A stretch of DNA of 64,000 bases from Paenibacillus tritici (lineage in GTDB: Bacteria; Bacillota; Bacilli; Paenibacillales; Paenibacillaceae): positions 62,001 to 126,000 of the forward strand of contig NZ_JABMKX010000014.1 in NCBI RefSeq assembly GCF_013204885.1. Direction: 5' to 3'. The stretch's first letter is position 1. Each line of letters opens with the position of its first letter. Made by a program: the position numbers and the translations under genes. The notes beneath the pieces are model-generated. The model searched no databases. It worked only from the letters and a program-made list of their open reading frames with translations, and was not told the DNA's origin. Positions 42,429 through 52,294 of the stretch are shown here, one piece after another.

Positions 42429-45400
42429 TTAACTTTCAGTCCACATCTCACACTGCCCGATAACGGTAGAGATTGCGTCTTCTATACCTTCCGGCGGGTA
42501 TTTAAACTTCTTCAGTAGTTTCTTGACCATACGTCGCATTCCGGCGCGGGCAGATTCTTTCTTCTGCCAGTCAATAGTGCGGTTTTTGCGGAGCATATCT
42601 GTAAGTTCTTTAGTCATGGCCACAAGTTCCTCGTTATGGTAGAAGTCCTTGATGTTTTTGGGGCGTGTCAAAGCATCGTAGAAGGCCAACTCCTCGTCGG
42701 TTAAACCCAGAGCATCGCCTTGAAAATGGGCATTCGCCATATCATTTGCCATTGTCATCAGTTCTGCGATGACTTCTTCGTTGGAGAGCATGCCATTGAG
42801 ATAAGCTTTCATAGCACGTGAGAGCATCTCAGAAAATTTTTCACTCTTGACGAGGTTCGTATGGCGGTAGATCGCTACCTGCTCTGCGAGCAACTTCTTT
42901 AAAATTTCAACCGCAAGATTACGCGCCTTCATCTTTGAGATTTCCTCAAGAAACTTAGGGTCAAAAAGGGAGAAGCCTGTGTTTACATCGGAGAATAAGT
43001 TGATGACTCCTTCGCTCTGAATACTAGCTTTGAGCAGTTCGTTTACGCGGGCATTTATATCTTTTAGCGACAGCGGCTTACCTTCGCCAGTGATACGAGT
43101 AATAAGTGTACGGACCGCCTCGAAATATGCCGCCTCAAATCGCAAATCTGTGGTGAGAAGTGAACGACACAGCGACAATGCCTGACGAAGCAACATAGTT
43201 TCTTTGACAAAAAACTCACGCTGCTTTTCTTTGCTTACGCTTGACAGAAAATTCACTCCGTTGCTGATTGCCTTGGCGCGACTTAGATCAGTAGCTGTTT
43301 CACTCATAAAGCCTGAATAATCAAAACCGTGGAGCAGGTCGCGGCAAACCTCCAGTTTTTCATGAAATATCACTTGAGCAGTATTTGCGATATCCATATC
43401 ACCGTAGTTATTCTTATCGCGATTGGTATAATCGTTCATCGCCTGCTTCAACGCCGATGCAATACCAACATAATCGACCACTAGACCGCCTTCTTTATTT
43501 TTATAAACACGATTTACGCGGGCGATTGCCTGCATCAAATTATGGCCTGCCATCGGCTTATAAACATACATCGTTGCTAAGCTAGGAATATCGAATCCCG
43601 TCAGCCACATGTCTACTACTATAGCGATTTTTAACAAGCTAGCGTTATCCTTAAACTTCTTCGCCATTTCATCCTTATGACGTTTGTTTCCGATGATCTC
43701 ACGCCATTCTTCAGGATCGTTGTTATTGCTTGTCATCACCACGCCAATTTTTTGTGTCCAGTCAGGGCGCATATCTAATATTTCATGATAAATTTTCATT
43801 GCCACCGGGCGGGAATACGCCACAATCATTGCCTTACCAGTCAGTTCATACTGGCGGTTTTCCTCATAGTGTTTTAAGATGTCTTCACATAGGGCAGTTA
43901 TTGTCTGGCCTGCACCGAGGATGCTCTCCATCTGCCCGAGTTCCTTTTTGCTTTTTTCAATTGCGTATGTTTCAGCATTTTGCGCCATAATGTCGTACTC
44001 AGTATCAATAAGACGTAAAATATCTTCATTCAATTTGAGATGGATGACGCGGCTTTCATAGTAAACTGGGCGAGTTGCTCCATCCTCAACAGCTTGTGTC
44101 ATGTCGTAGATGTCAATATAATTTCCAAATACTTCGATTGTTGAGCGATCTTTCGATGATATCGGGGTGCCTGTAAATCCTATGTATGTTGCGTTCGGCA
44201 GACTGTTCCGTATAATCCGGGCCGTGCCTAGAATTACACGCCCTGTCTTAGCATCAACCTTTTCTTCAAGCCCATATTGTCCACGGTGAGCCTCGTCGGT
44301 TATAACGATGATGTTTCGGCGATCAGAAAGAGCTTCTGAAGACTCTTCAAACTTTTGCATGGTAGTGAAAATAATTCCGTTCGCCTGCCTACCTTCAAGA
44401 AGTTCTTTTAAATGAAAACGACTATCAGCTTGCTGCGGTGTTTGCCGCAGGAAATCTGCACATTTGGCGAACTGCCCAAAAAGTTGGTCATCAAGATCAT
44501 TTCGATCGGTAAGCACAATGATAGTAGGCGATTTTAACGTTTCCTGTAACAGATGAGCATAGAATATCATGGACAGGGACTTGCCGCTGCCTTGCGTATG
44601 CCAAAACACGCCACCGCGACCATCTGCCTCGATTGCTTTTATGGTTGAAGCAATTGCCTTATGAACGGCAAAGTACTGATGATATGCACCAAGAATTTTC
44701 GCATCGCCTGAAAAGCAGATGAAGTTTTTGATAATATCAATAACTCGTCGTTTATCAAATACCCCTTCAATGAAGGTGTCGAACTGGGCGTACTGCGTAT
44801 TCTCATAACTGCCGTCTTTTGTTTTCCATTCCATAAAACGGTCTTCATCGGCAGTAATTGTGCCGACTTTGGACATGGCAAGATCACTCATTACCAGGAA
44901 AGCATTATATATAAACAAGGACGGTATTTCTATCATATAATTACGAAGCTGGCGATGGGCTTTACTAGCGTCGGTTTCCTCCCTACTCGGCGATTTAAGT
45001 TCAAACACCACAACAGGCAGTCCGTTCAGAAAAACAATAATATCCGGGCGTTTTTCGCTATTTTCGGTAATGGTCCACTGATTTGCAACAGTAAAATCAT
45101 TTTGCTCTATGTTATCGTAATCCACAAGATAGACAAGAGATGCCCGCTGCTCACCATCATCGAAATAGTTCACTGATATACCATTTTGCAGATAGTCCAT
45201 AAATTGGACATTTTTCTGCAACAACGTGCCACTCTCAAAATTACGCAGCTTGTAGATTGCCTCGAATAGCGCTGCTTCCGGGAGTTTTGAATTAATACGT
45301 AGCAGAGCAGGAAATAATTCATCCATATACAAAGATTCGGTATAATCACGCTCAACGTTTGGACCGTAAACGTAGCTGTATCCTAACGTATCGCGGAGTA

Positions 45401-45443
45401 TCTCTATTACTGCGTTTTCGTAGTTGGCTTCGGTATATGGCAC
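42429..45443 (-). CDS. hsdR: Type I restriction enzyme R subunit
   Basis: The product is 1,004 residues: nuclease domain with PDIIVFLNGLPVVVFELKSP (PD...ExK, about 130-150), then a superfamily 2 motor with Walker A FWHTQGSGKS (about 280), TDRNDLDDQLF, the DEAH box ITDEAHRGQYG (about 380) and YIGFTGTP. It moves DNA and cuts far from the target when the site is unmethylated. The start is GTG 45443; its ribosome binding site GGGGGG overlaps the stop of the FRG gene. It needs HsdM and HsdS from the same operon. Confidence 0.93.
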   Translation of the reverse strand: MPYTEANYENAVIEILRDTLGYSYVYGPNVERDYTESLYMDELFPALLRINSKLPEAALFEAIYKLRNFESGTLLQKNVQFMDYLQNGISVNYFDDGEQRASLVYLVDYDNIEQNDFTVANQWTITENSEKRPDIIVFLNGLPVVVFELKSPSREETDASKAHRQLRNYMIEIPSLFIYNAFLVMSDLAMSKVGTITADEDRFMEWKTKDGSYENTQYAQFDTFIEGVFDKRRVIDIIKNFICFSGDAKILGAYHQYFAVHKAIASTIKAIEADGRGGVFWHTQGSGKSLSMIFYAHLLQETLKSPTIIVLTDRNDLDDQLFGQFAKCADFLRQTPQQADSRFHLKELLEGRQANGIIFTTMQKFEESSEALSDRRNIIVITDEAHRGQYGLEEKVDAKTGRVILGTARIIRNSLPNATYIGFTGTPISSKDRSTIEVFGNYIDIYDMTQAVEDGATRPVYYESRVIHLKLNEDILRLIDTEYDIMAQNAETYAIEKSKKELGQMESILGAGQTITALCEDILKHYEENRQYELTGKAMIVAYSRPVAMKIYHEILDMRPDWTQKIGVVMTSNNNDPEEWREIIGNKRHKDEMAKKFKDNASLLKIAIVVDMWLTGFDIPSLATMYVYKPMAGHNLMQAIARVNRVYKNKEGGLVVDYVGIASALKQAMNDYTNRDKNNYGDMDIANTAQVIFHEKLEVCRDLLHGFDYSGFMSETATDLSRAKAISNGVNFLSSVSKEKQREFFVKETMLLRQALSLCRSLLTTDLRFEAAYFEAVRTLITRITGEGKPLSLKDINARVNELLKASIQSEGVINLFSDVNTGFSLFDPKFLEEISKMKARNLAVEILKKLLAEQVAIYRHTNLVKSEKFSEMLSRAMKAYLNGMLSNEEVIAELMTMANDMANAHFQGDALGLTDEELAFYDALTRPKNIKDFYHNEELVAMTKELTDMLRKNRTIDWQKKESARAGMRRMVKKLLKKFKYPPEGIEDAISTVIGQCEMWTES

Positions 45444-45447
45444 AGTT

Positions 45448-46308
45448 CTACCCCCCTTCATATTTATTCTTTATGTAAGCTGCCTGGTGCTCTAATTCTG
45501 GGAAAAGGAATCCATGATTGATTCCGAATGTTTCAAGTTCCAGTAACAGTTTAGCCTTTTCATCTTTAGGTATAATAATTGAACGGCCTATACCATCATC
45601 AAAGTCTTTGACCAGTAGAGGCTTCAGATCAAATTCTGTTTTTTGAAATGGGTTACTACTTTGGTCGCCACGTATTCCAACAATAATGAATGCTCCCTGC
45701 TGCCGTTTAATGCGCTCGTTATTCATTGGTGCTTCAATTAGTACGTGTGATACGGTAGTTAAATAGCCAAGTTCTGGACTTTTTATTTCTCTATCACTTA
45801 AAAAACCCAGCATTTTCCGCTCTGATGATCCGCTATATTCAGCCAAGGCAACAAGACTTCTAACATTTATGTCATAAGGACGTTGAATGTAATCATAAAA
45901 GATTAAAACCTCTCCGTCACTTTCAGGATCCTTACTACAAGCGAAATACAGAGCAACAAGAGGATTCAAGGTTATATCTAAAAGTCTTGTTGGAAGCCCG
46001 TAGTGTTGCATTTTGATAAGACGTTCAAATGAGTTACCAATAGCATTAAATTCACTTGGAGAGTTAAGCACAATGTCGCTTATCAAAATGTGCTCTTTTG
46101 TGAGCAATCCATTTCTAAAAACACTTGGAGTTAATAAATAGGATGAGTCAGACTGTCCACGATAGAATAAAATTCGTTTGTCATCCAGAGCTTTGGCGAC
46201 TTTAGTGTTCTTTAAAAAGATATTTAAATATGTCCCAAGACATGGTTCATCATCATTTATCATCTGATCTTGTAATTGAGCATTTCCCTCAGTTAATGTT
46301 GCACACAT
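45448..46308 (-). CDS. FRG domain protein inside the type I operon
   Basis: The product is 286 residues. The FRG domain shows ILFYRGQSDSSYLLTPSVFR (about 45-65) and MQHYGLPTRLLDITLNPLVALYFAC (about 110-135), the Arg/Gln and Asp/Thr blocks of the family. FRG proteins are frequent in defence islands and some are thought to be ADP-ribosyltransferase-like effectors; the activity is not settled. Placed between hsdS and hsdR and overlapping the hsdR ribosome binding site, it must be made together with the restriction enzyme. Confidence 0.85.
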   Translation of the reverse strand: MCATLTEGNAQLQDQMINDDEPCLGTYLNIFLKNTKVAKALDDKRILFYRGQSDSSYLLTPSVFRNGLLTKEHILISDIVLNSPSEFNAIGNSFERLIKMQHYGLPTRLLDITLNPLVALYFACSKDPESDGEVLIFYDYIQRPYDINVRSLVALAEYSGSSERKMLGFLSDREIKSPELGYLTTVSHVLIEAPMNNERIKRQQGAFIIVGIRGDQSSNPFQKTEFDLKPLLVKDFDDGIGRSIIIPKDEKAKLLLELETFGINHGFLFPELEHQAAYIKNKYEGG

Positions 46309-46329
46309 CAGACTTTACTCCTTTCTTAT

Positions 46330-47532
46330 TTAATCTTGGTTAACAGCCTTTAGGTCAGAAACGGACAATTCACCAGACATCAGGCGGGGTAACAGGGTAT
46401 CTCTTAACGCAGCTAGGCGAGTAGATTGCACCTGATTTTCATAAATAGCATGAAATAATGGAGCTAACTGCATCTGGATTGTTTTACCTTCATCCAATGT
46501 TGGTACAATAATTTTACAACCTCCGATATCTAAAGCTTTTATAGAAGGAAAGGTGGAAACACTTTGTTCTGCAAGCTGTTGAAGTTGCTCAATAATAGCC
46601 TCTGACGTGAGCGTTAAATAAATGTATTCATTGCATACAGCAGGATTCACACTTCTCAATACAGCAAATCCTGTTGAGACTAACATATTATCAACGGGAT
46701 GAGCGATAATACCAAAATGCCGTTGATTGGGTCTAACCGTGGAGTAGACTATATCATTTGCCCTAACTTTGCGCTTTGCTCTACTAGGCAACTTACCGTC
46801 AAGTAAAGCAAAATGTTGAATTGATTCAATTTCATTATTAGAGATATTCCCTGTGTCAAGATAGTTCACATATTCCCATCCTTCTTTTCCGGAATATGTG
46901 TCAGTGTTTATCGCTGCAATGTCGGAAATGGTGCAAATATTGCTTGTACAGCGCTTCTTAAAATCAGTAAAAATAGTCTGGGCAGTCTGCTCTAGCTGAT
47001 GATTTATCTTTGTATTTATATCAATTTTTTTCGACAATAAATAATACATATCTCCAATTTTACGTTGCGTTTCCAAGTCTGGTTCTGGGATAAGAAGCTG
47101 ATCAAGAAAACTTTTTTTAAAGTGTGGTATTACATCGCCTACACTCGTATTGTATATTTGAGTCTGAATATTAGAACTTCTAAGTACTGCAAACAAAAAC
47201 TTGTTATACATACGATCATTTGTTCTGAAAGCTATCATATCTTGTGCAATGCAAAAATCCACTAGGTCAGGAACCATACATACTCTTCCCGGAGTCCCTT
47301 TATTAACAAAGAGAATATCTCCAGGGATTGGATGTGCACGAAACCACGTTTTATATGTTTCATCTGATAAATATCGTACTTTTTCATAAACAGGATACAG
47401 TTTGTCGTTGCGAACACAGTTTGTCGCAATCAATTGATGTCCCTTCTCTTCAGTCGGAACAGTTTTGCCTCTATTGTCAACAACAAATGACAACAAGTCA
47501 GGTAAGGATGTTAATTTCCACTTAGATTTCAT
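46330..47532 (-). CDS. hsdS: Type I restriction enzyme specificity subunit
   Basis: The product is 400 residues with two target-recognition regions (about 5-150 and 210-350), each followed by a helical spacer (LETQRKIGDMYYLLSKKIDINTKINHQLEQ and TIQMQLAPLFHAIYENQVQSTRLAALRDTLLPRLMSGEL). Start ATG 47532 lies inside the end of hsdM (11-base overlap), which fits coupling; the longest frame starts too far upstream within hsdM. The recognised DNA sequence cannot be told from the protein. Confidence 0.92.
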   Translation of the reverse strand: MKSKWKLTSLPDLLSFVVDNRGKTVPTEEKGHQLIATNCVRNDKLYPVYEKVRYLSDETYKTWFRAHPIPGDILFVNKGTPGRVCMVPDLVDFCIAQDMIAFRTNDRMYNKFLFAVLRSSNIQTQIYNTSVGDVIPHFKKSFLDQLLIPEPDLETQRKIGDMYYLLSKKIDINTKINHQLEQTAQTIFTDFKKRCTSNICTISDIAAINTDTYSGKEGWEYVNYLDTGNISNNEIESIQHFALLDGKLPSRAKRKVRANDIVYSTVRPNQRHFGIIAHPVDNMLVSTGFAVLRSVNPAVCNEYIYLTLTSEAIIEQLQQLAEQSVSTFPSIKALDIGGCKIIVPTLDEGKTIQMQLAPLFHAIYENQVQSTRLAALRDTLLPRLMSGELSVSDLKAVNQD

Positions 47533-49084
47533 ACCCAATCGCCGCCAATCTTTTCCGGATTTCGTACTCCAATTCATGAGAGCGTTTGAACATATCAGAG
47601 AGTTCTTCAGTCAGCCTCGTCATTTTCTCATCAAAAGGTTCACCATCCTCCTCTTGCTCTTCAATGCCAACATAGCGCCCCGGTGTGAGTATGTAATCCT
47701 GCTTCACGATTTCAGCAGTTGTGACCGCGGCACAGTAGCCTTTCACATCCTCAAGCGTCCCATTGTCAAACGCCTCAAATGTAGCAGCAATTTTCAAAAT
47801 ATCGCCATCACTTCCATCTAGATTTTTATAAGTTAATTCACGCAGCCGACGGTTTACCATCGTTCCCATTTTCCGCGCATCAATAAATAATGTTTTCCCC
47901 TTTTGCTGCTTGTTTCTGCTGATGAACCATAGCGAAACTGGAATTTGCGTAGTGAAGAAGAGCTGTGGCGGCATCGCAATAATCCCTTCAACAAGGTCAT
48001 CCTCAATAATTCTTCGGCGAATCTTGCCTTCTCCTCCACTCTGAGAGGACAGCGAGCCGTTAGCAAGTACCAAGCCCATTTTGCCATTTGGTGAAAGGTG
48101 GTAGATCATATGCTGAAGCCACGCAAAGTTCGCGTTACCGGATGGAGGCAGACCAAATTTCCAACGTGGGTCATCATTTAGAGAGCCATCATTCCAGTCT
48201 GAAAGATTGAACGGCGGATTAGCGAGTATGAATTCTGCTTTTAGCGTAGGATGCAAATCATTATGAAAAGTATCAGCGTTATACCCACCAAGATCAGCTT
48301 CAATGCCTCGTATAGCAAGGTTCATCAATGCTAATTTCCGTGTGGTAGGATTGGCGTCCTGTCCAAATATGGATAAGTTATTGATATTACCTGCATGGTG
48401 ATTAACGAAATCAGCTGACTGTACGAACATTCCACCAGAACCGTAACAAGGGTCGTATACTCGACCTTTAAAGGGTTTTAATACCTCAACAAGCGTACGA
48501 ACCACGCAGGATGGTGTATAGAATTCACCTGCACGTTTGCCTTCTTGCTCAGCGAACTTGGCCAAGCAGTATTCATAGGTTCGACCAAGAATGTCTTTAT
48601 TTGTGCCGTGCTCTATCATCTGAATGTTGCTAAACAAATCAACCACATTCCCAAGACGACGTTTGTCCAATTCACTACGAGCATAGTTCTTAGGAAGAAT
48701 ATCTTTAAGCCGTTTATTCTCTTTTTCAATAGCTCGCATGGCACGGTCAATTATTCCGCCGATATCAAAATACTCCTCTCTTCCGTTTTCATCAGTTACT
48801 TTTCCACTTTTGTGTGCCCATTCAGAGAGCACATTCCACCTTGCAATAGGCGGTACATAAAAAATATTCACCTCAGTGTAAGCGTCCTTATCTTCCACGT
48901 CGTCATTATCGGCAAGTAGTTCTTGATAACGTTCCTCGAACTTGTCCGAGATGTACTTCAGAAAAATAAGTCCAAGAACGACATGCTTATATTCGGATGC
49001 ATCCATATTCCCGCGCAGGATGTCGGCTGCTGTCCAGATTTGTTGTTCAAAGCCGATATCTGCTGTGTTATTTCCATTTGCCAT
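47522..49084 (-). CDS. hsdM: Type I restriction enzyme methyltransferase subunit
   Basis: The product is 520 residues: N-terminal helical domain (WTAADILRGNMDASEYKHVVLGLIFLKY), AdoMet-binding motif YDPCYGSGGMF (about 213) and catalytic NPPFNLSDW (about 290), marking N6-adenine methylation. It has a good ribosome binding site (AGGAGGAC) and is first gene of the operon hsdM-hsdS-FRG-hsdR-GmrSD-like. The IS element ends about 250 bases upstream, so the promoter should lie between 49085 and 49338. Confidence 0.93.
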   Translation of the reverse strand: MANGNNTADIGFEQQIWTAADILRGNMDASEYKHVVLGLIFLKYISDKFEERYQELLADNDDVEDKDAYTEVNIFYVPPIARWNVLSEWAHKSGKVTDENGREEYFDIGGIIDRAMRAIEKENKRLKDILPKNYARSELDKRRLGNVVDLFSNIQMIEHGTNKDILGRTYEYCLAKFAEQEGKRAGEFYTPSCVVRTLVEVLKPFKGRVYDPCYGSGGMFVQSADFVNHHAGNINNLSIFGQDANPTTRKLALMNLAIRGIEADLGGYNADTFHNDLHPTLKAEFILANPPFNLSDWNDGSLNDDPRWKFGLPPSGNANFAWLQHMIYHLSPNGKMGLVLANGSLSSQSGGEGKIRRRIIEDDLVEGIIAMPPQLFFTTQIPVSLWFISRNKQQKGKTLFIDARKMGTMVNRRLRELTYKNLDGSDGDILKIAATFEAFDNGTLEDVKGYCAAVTTAEIVKQDYILTPGRYVGIEEQEEDGEPFDEKMTRLTEELSDMFKRSHELEYEIRKRLAAIGYEI

Positions 49085-49338
49085 GCAATATAGTCCTCCT
49101 ATTTATATGCTCGAATACACAAACAATTAGTTTCACATGAATATATAGATACTCTTTCAGTATATCAATGAAATACTTAATTAACTAGAAGCACTAAATA
49201 TCCCTTCTTGTTATTTGCAAAGAACTCAAAATAAAATTTAAGATTTTAAATACGCACAGCTAATTGCTCTAGAGATTTTCCTATACTTAAAAAATCAACG
49301 ACTCGTATTAAATAGATTCTTCATTTTAATAATTATTT

Positions 49339-50842
49339 ACTCAACTTTCGCACCAGGAAAATGAGCCTAAACCCTTGAGTACGTAAGGAAAATCCAATTG
49401 ATTTAATCGCATTGACAAAAAAACACCTCACTTGTTTGGTATCATGGAAGTGCGACCAACCATGCCAACAAGAAAGGTGCGTAACTCTATGTTACAACAA
49501 CATTCCCTGTCTGAACAGTCTCGCTTTTCCAACCTTTTTGCCAGTCTTCACATCGGGAAATCGTTGCGACAAGCGGGTATTTCTAAATCGTTTGGTCTTT
49601 CGAGTTTAGCCATTTTCCAAATCATTTTCTCTTTGGTCTTCGAAGGGAAGAATTGGTATCGACTTCTGGAAAGTGACCGCGCAGCCGATCTTCCCGGCAA
49701 AGACGTGATCTACCGTTTTTTGAATCAAGCCTCTTTTGCCTGGCGACGCTTTTTGCAGGTCTTAAGCCTTCGCATCGTGCGCCATTTCGAATCGCTTATT
49801 TCGTCGCACCGAGTACGCGTATTCATTATTGACGATTCCGTGCTCAGCCGAAACCGGAGCAAAAAAGCGGAACTTTTGGCACGTGTATTTGACCACTCCA
49901 CAGGCAAATTTACCAAAGGCTACACGATGCTAACGCTAGGCTGTCAGACGGCTTTAGCTTTGCTCCACTTGACTTTGTCATGCTGTCTTCAGCCAAATTA
50001 GCCAACCGTCTGTGCGAAATGGCTTCGAATCTCTCCAAACGCAGTAACGGCTACAAGCGCCGGATGGAGGCCTTTTCTCGGAAGCCGGATGCAGTCGTAG
50101 CCTTGTTGGAACGAGCCTTAGGTGCAGGATTCACCGCCGATTACGTGCTTATGGATAGCTGGTTTACGCAAGCTCCACTGCTCCGTGAGCTCGCCGCCAA
50201 AGGGCTTCCCGTCATTGGTATGGTGAAAGAAATGAAGCAACGCTACCTGGTTCAAGGTAAGCGAATGACACTCCGCGAGGTTTTTCAAAGCCTTCCCACA
50301 TCGAAAGCCAAAGACATTAAAGGCTCGGTCATCGTGCACACCGCCTGCGGTCTGCCCGTGAAGCTTGTGTTTGTCCGCAACCGGAATAAAAAACGAGAGT
50401 GGCTGGCCATTTTAAGCACCGATGTAACGCTGGATGCAGCTGAAATCGTACGAATCTATGGCATGCGCTGGAGCATAGAGACCTTTTTCAAAGTCACCAA
50501 AAGCTACTTGAAACTGGGAACTGAATTTCAGAGCCGTTCCTTTGATGGGCTGATTAGCCATACGACGATTGTATTCAGTCGATATTTGGCAATGGATTAC
50601 GAACGGCGTCAATCGAGTGATGACCGAACACTGGGAGGACTCTTCTTTCTCTTTGCCGACGAGGTCCGCGATCTGGACTACCAGACCGCGCTTCAGCAGC
50701 TCATGAGTTTATTTCTCGAAATGTCCCAGGCGAAAACCAAGAAGAACAAAATAGCTGTTTTTTGTCAACTACACGAATGGATCTCCGGTTTACCCAGCTA
50801 TATCAAGGGTTTGTTTGCGGATTTGAGCTGCGAAAGTTGAGT
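49339..50842 (+). mobile_element. IS4-family insertion sequence, about 1.5 kb
   Basis: Perfect 14-bp terminal inverted repeats ACTCAACTTTCGCA (49339-49352) and TGCGAAAGTTGAGT (50829-50842) bound a transposase frame. TATTT flanks both ends (49334-49338, 50843-50847), a likely target duplication, although the host sequence is AT-rich. The length fits the IS4 family. It lies between the type I operon and the decayed small-gene zone. Confidence 0.85.
49488..50840 (+). pseudogene. IS4-family transposase broken by a one-base deletion
   Basis: The first part (ATG 49488 to about 49942) includes FIIDDSVLSRN with the first catalytic Asp. The second part, in another frame, has VLMDSWF (second Asp) and YGMRWSIETFFKVTK (Y-2-R-3-E-6-K, the IS4 signature with the Glu). 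At 49938-49946 the bases read GGCTGTCAGAC where GGCTGGTCAGAC would give GWSDGFSFAPLDF and join both frames. One G is missing, so the enzyme is not made whole unless this is a sequence error. Frameshifting is not usual in this family. Confidence 0.85.
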
Positions 50843-50890
50843 TATTTATCACTCTCCCATCCATTTTCCAAATGCTTTTCCCATCTAAGC

Positions 50891-51100
50891 TCATTCATCC
50901 CCGGGTAAAAAATCGCCCCTATCCTGCCGTAACTTATAAAACCACCGCACAACCGGATACTTCAACCCCACCTTCTCCACCATACTCATTATCTGCTTTT
51001 TTCCAGCCCCTCTGTCCACCAAAGCCAGAATATTCAATGCAATATCATAGCTCTCTAGGCTTTCCTCTATAGGGATAGCCAAGAACTTATAAGCCATCAT
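50891..51100 (-). CDS. Small unknown protein or gene fragment
   Basis: The frame of 69 residues (AYKFLAIPIEESLESYDIAL...VDRGAGKKQIMSMVEKVGLK...) has protein-like composition but no ribosome binding site before ATG 51100, and the frame stays open about 12 codons further up. It is probably the C-terminal remnant of a longer gene, cut by the same events that brought the IS element 50 bases away. Family not recognised. Confidence 0.4.
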   Translation of the reverse strand: MMAYKFLAIPIEESLESYDIALNILALVDRGAGKKQIMSMVEKVGLKYPVVRWFYKLRQDRGDFLPGDE

Positions 51101-51344
51101 GATAAAATTCGATTTACTTAGCAGCCTGAGCGGACATTAGGTCTTTGGTATGTTCTGTACTTTTTCTGCTTGTGCAATTACGATTAGACGATCCTCCGGC
51201 ACTGTTCCCTTTAAGCTTGTCTGATCGCTTCTACACGGAGCTCTCCAACTTTGACAGCTTAATCTCCAAGTCCCTCCGCCTCGTCCTACTCTTTTCTTCC
51301 AAATTCGCCCCGAAGCAGCCGCACTTCACTGGTGGACTTGGTGT

Positions 51345-51614
51345 TCATTTATTTCTTAATTCGCTGGCCCAGAGGAAGCCGCTGACATACATTTTGATCT
51401 GATTCATCTGAGCATAAAATGATAATCCGCTCGGCTCAACGGATGCCTGAATATAAACATCCTCCTCTTCCTGCTCAAACCAGTGTGGAATTCCATCTGT
51501 ATACCCTATCCAACCAGGCATAAGCGCATATATATTAGCAACTCTATCCCATACTTCATCAGGTAGATGGGCCCATATATTCAGATTACAATGATGAGAG
51601 GTTATTTCATTCAT
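51345..51614 (-). CDS. Small protein of unknown function, possibly immunity-like
   Basis: The product is 89 residues, MNEITSHHCNLNIWAHLPDE..., rich in Trp and acidic residues (GWIGYTDGIPHWFEQEEEDVY), with a good ribosome binding site (GGGGGGAAGG). Such small acidic Trp-rich proteins often serve as immunity partners, but nothing here proves it. A second, deleted copy of its first ~25 codons and leader lies at 53093-53190. Confidence 0.6.
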   Translation of the reverse strand: MNEITSHHCNLNIWAHLPDEVWDRVANIYALMPGWIGYTDGIPHWFEQEEEDVYIQASVEPSGLSFYAQMNQIKMYVSGFLWASELRNK

Positions 51615-51656
51615 TTGCCTTCCCCCCTTAGCCTAACAACTTATAGCAAATAAACC

Positions 51657-52103
51657 TTACGTAATAATCTTCTTGGAATAGACACTCAACGTATAATCAT
51701 CTAGTGTATAATCGTCGATGTCTGACTCCAAACTACCATCAAAGTCAGCTTTATCTATATATAGCGATAGAACTTTGCCAATCTCATTAAGCTTTTCCAC
51801 TACACATTCGAACGATAGTTTTACTCCCTCATAAAAAGAAACTATGGATAATCGTATTGTAGGAATTTGATAATCACCCCACAAATAAAAGACAAAGGAC
51901 TTCCCTTGATAGTGTTCGCTCAAATATCGGGACCAAGAATCCTCAATGAAGCTTATAGTCTGCTCTAATTCGTTCAGCGAAATCCTGTTCGTCCTGATCG
52001 GCTTGTTCAGCTTCTGAATGGTATAGAGGTTATGGCGAGCCTCCGCATTGTACTGTTTCTTGTCGTTTGAGAACAGCAAATCCGGACGTTCTGCTATCTC
52101 CAA
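51657..52103 (-). CDS. Unknown protein with damaged or unusual start
   Basis: Starting from TTG 52103 the product has 148 residues (EIAERPDLLFSNDKKQYNAEAR...), with a soluble mixed fold and a C-terminal DDYTLDDYTLSVYSKK. The frame stays open upstream and looks coding (TKIDFLKSKSIKTFHEILE) but has no start; an ATG with TTTGGAGG close by is in another frame and stops after 13 codons. A one-base loss near 52150 would explain this. Family not recognised. Confidence 0.45.
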   Translation of the reverse strand: MEIAERPDLLFSNDKKQYNAEARHNLYTIQKLNKPIRTNRISLNELEQTISFIEDSWSRYLSEHYQGKSFVFYLWGDYQIPTIRLSIVSFYEGVKLSFECVVEKLNEIGKVLSLYIDKADFDGSLESDIDDYTLDDYTLSVYSKKIIT

Positions 52104-52294
52104 TATTTCGTGGAAGGTCTTTATGCTCTTACTCTTGAGAAAATCAATCTTTGTATGGTCATAACCTCCAAACCTTCAGATAGACTTCAATCACATCGTA
52201 CCATATGTTGGAATTCCCTTCCTATCATTAGAGGCTCAACCACTCTCATCCACCTTAGACTTGCTATTGATGAATTACACGGTTAATTATTCAC

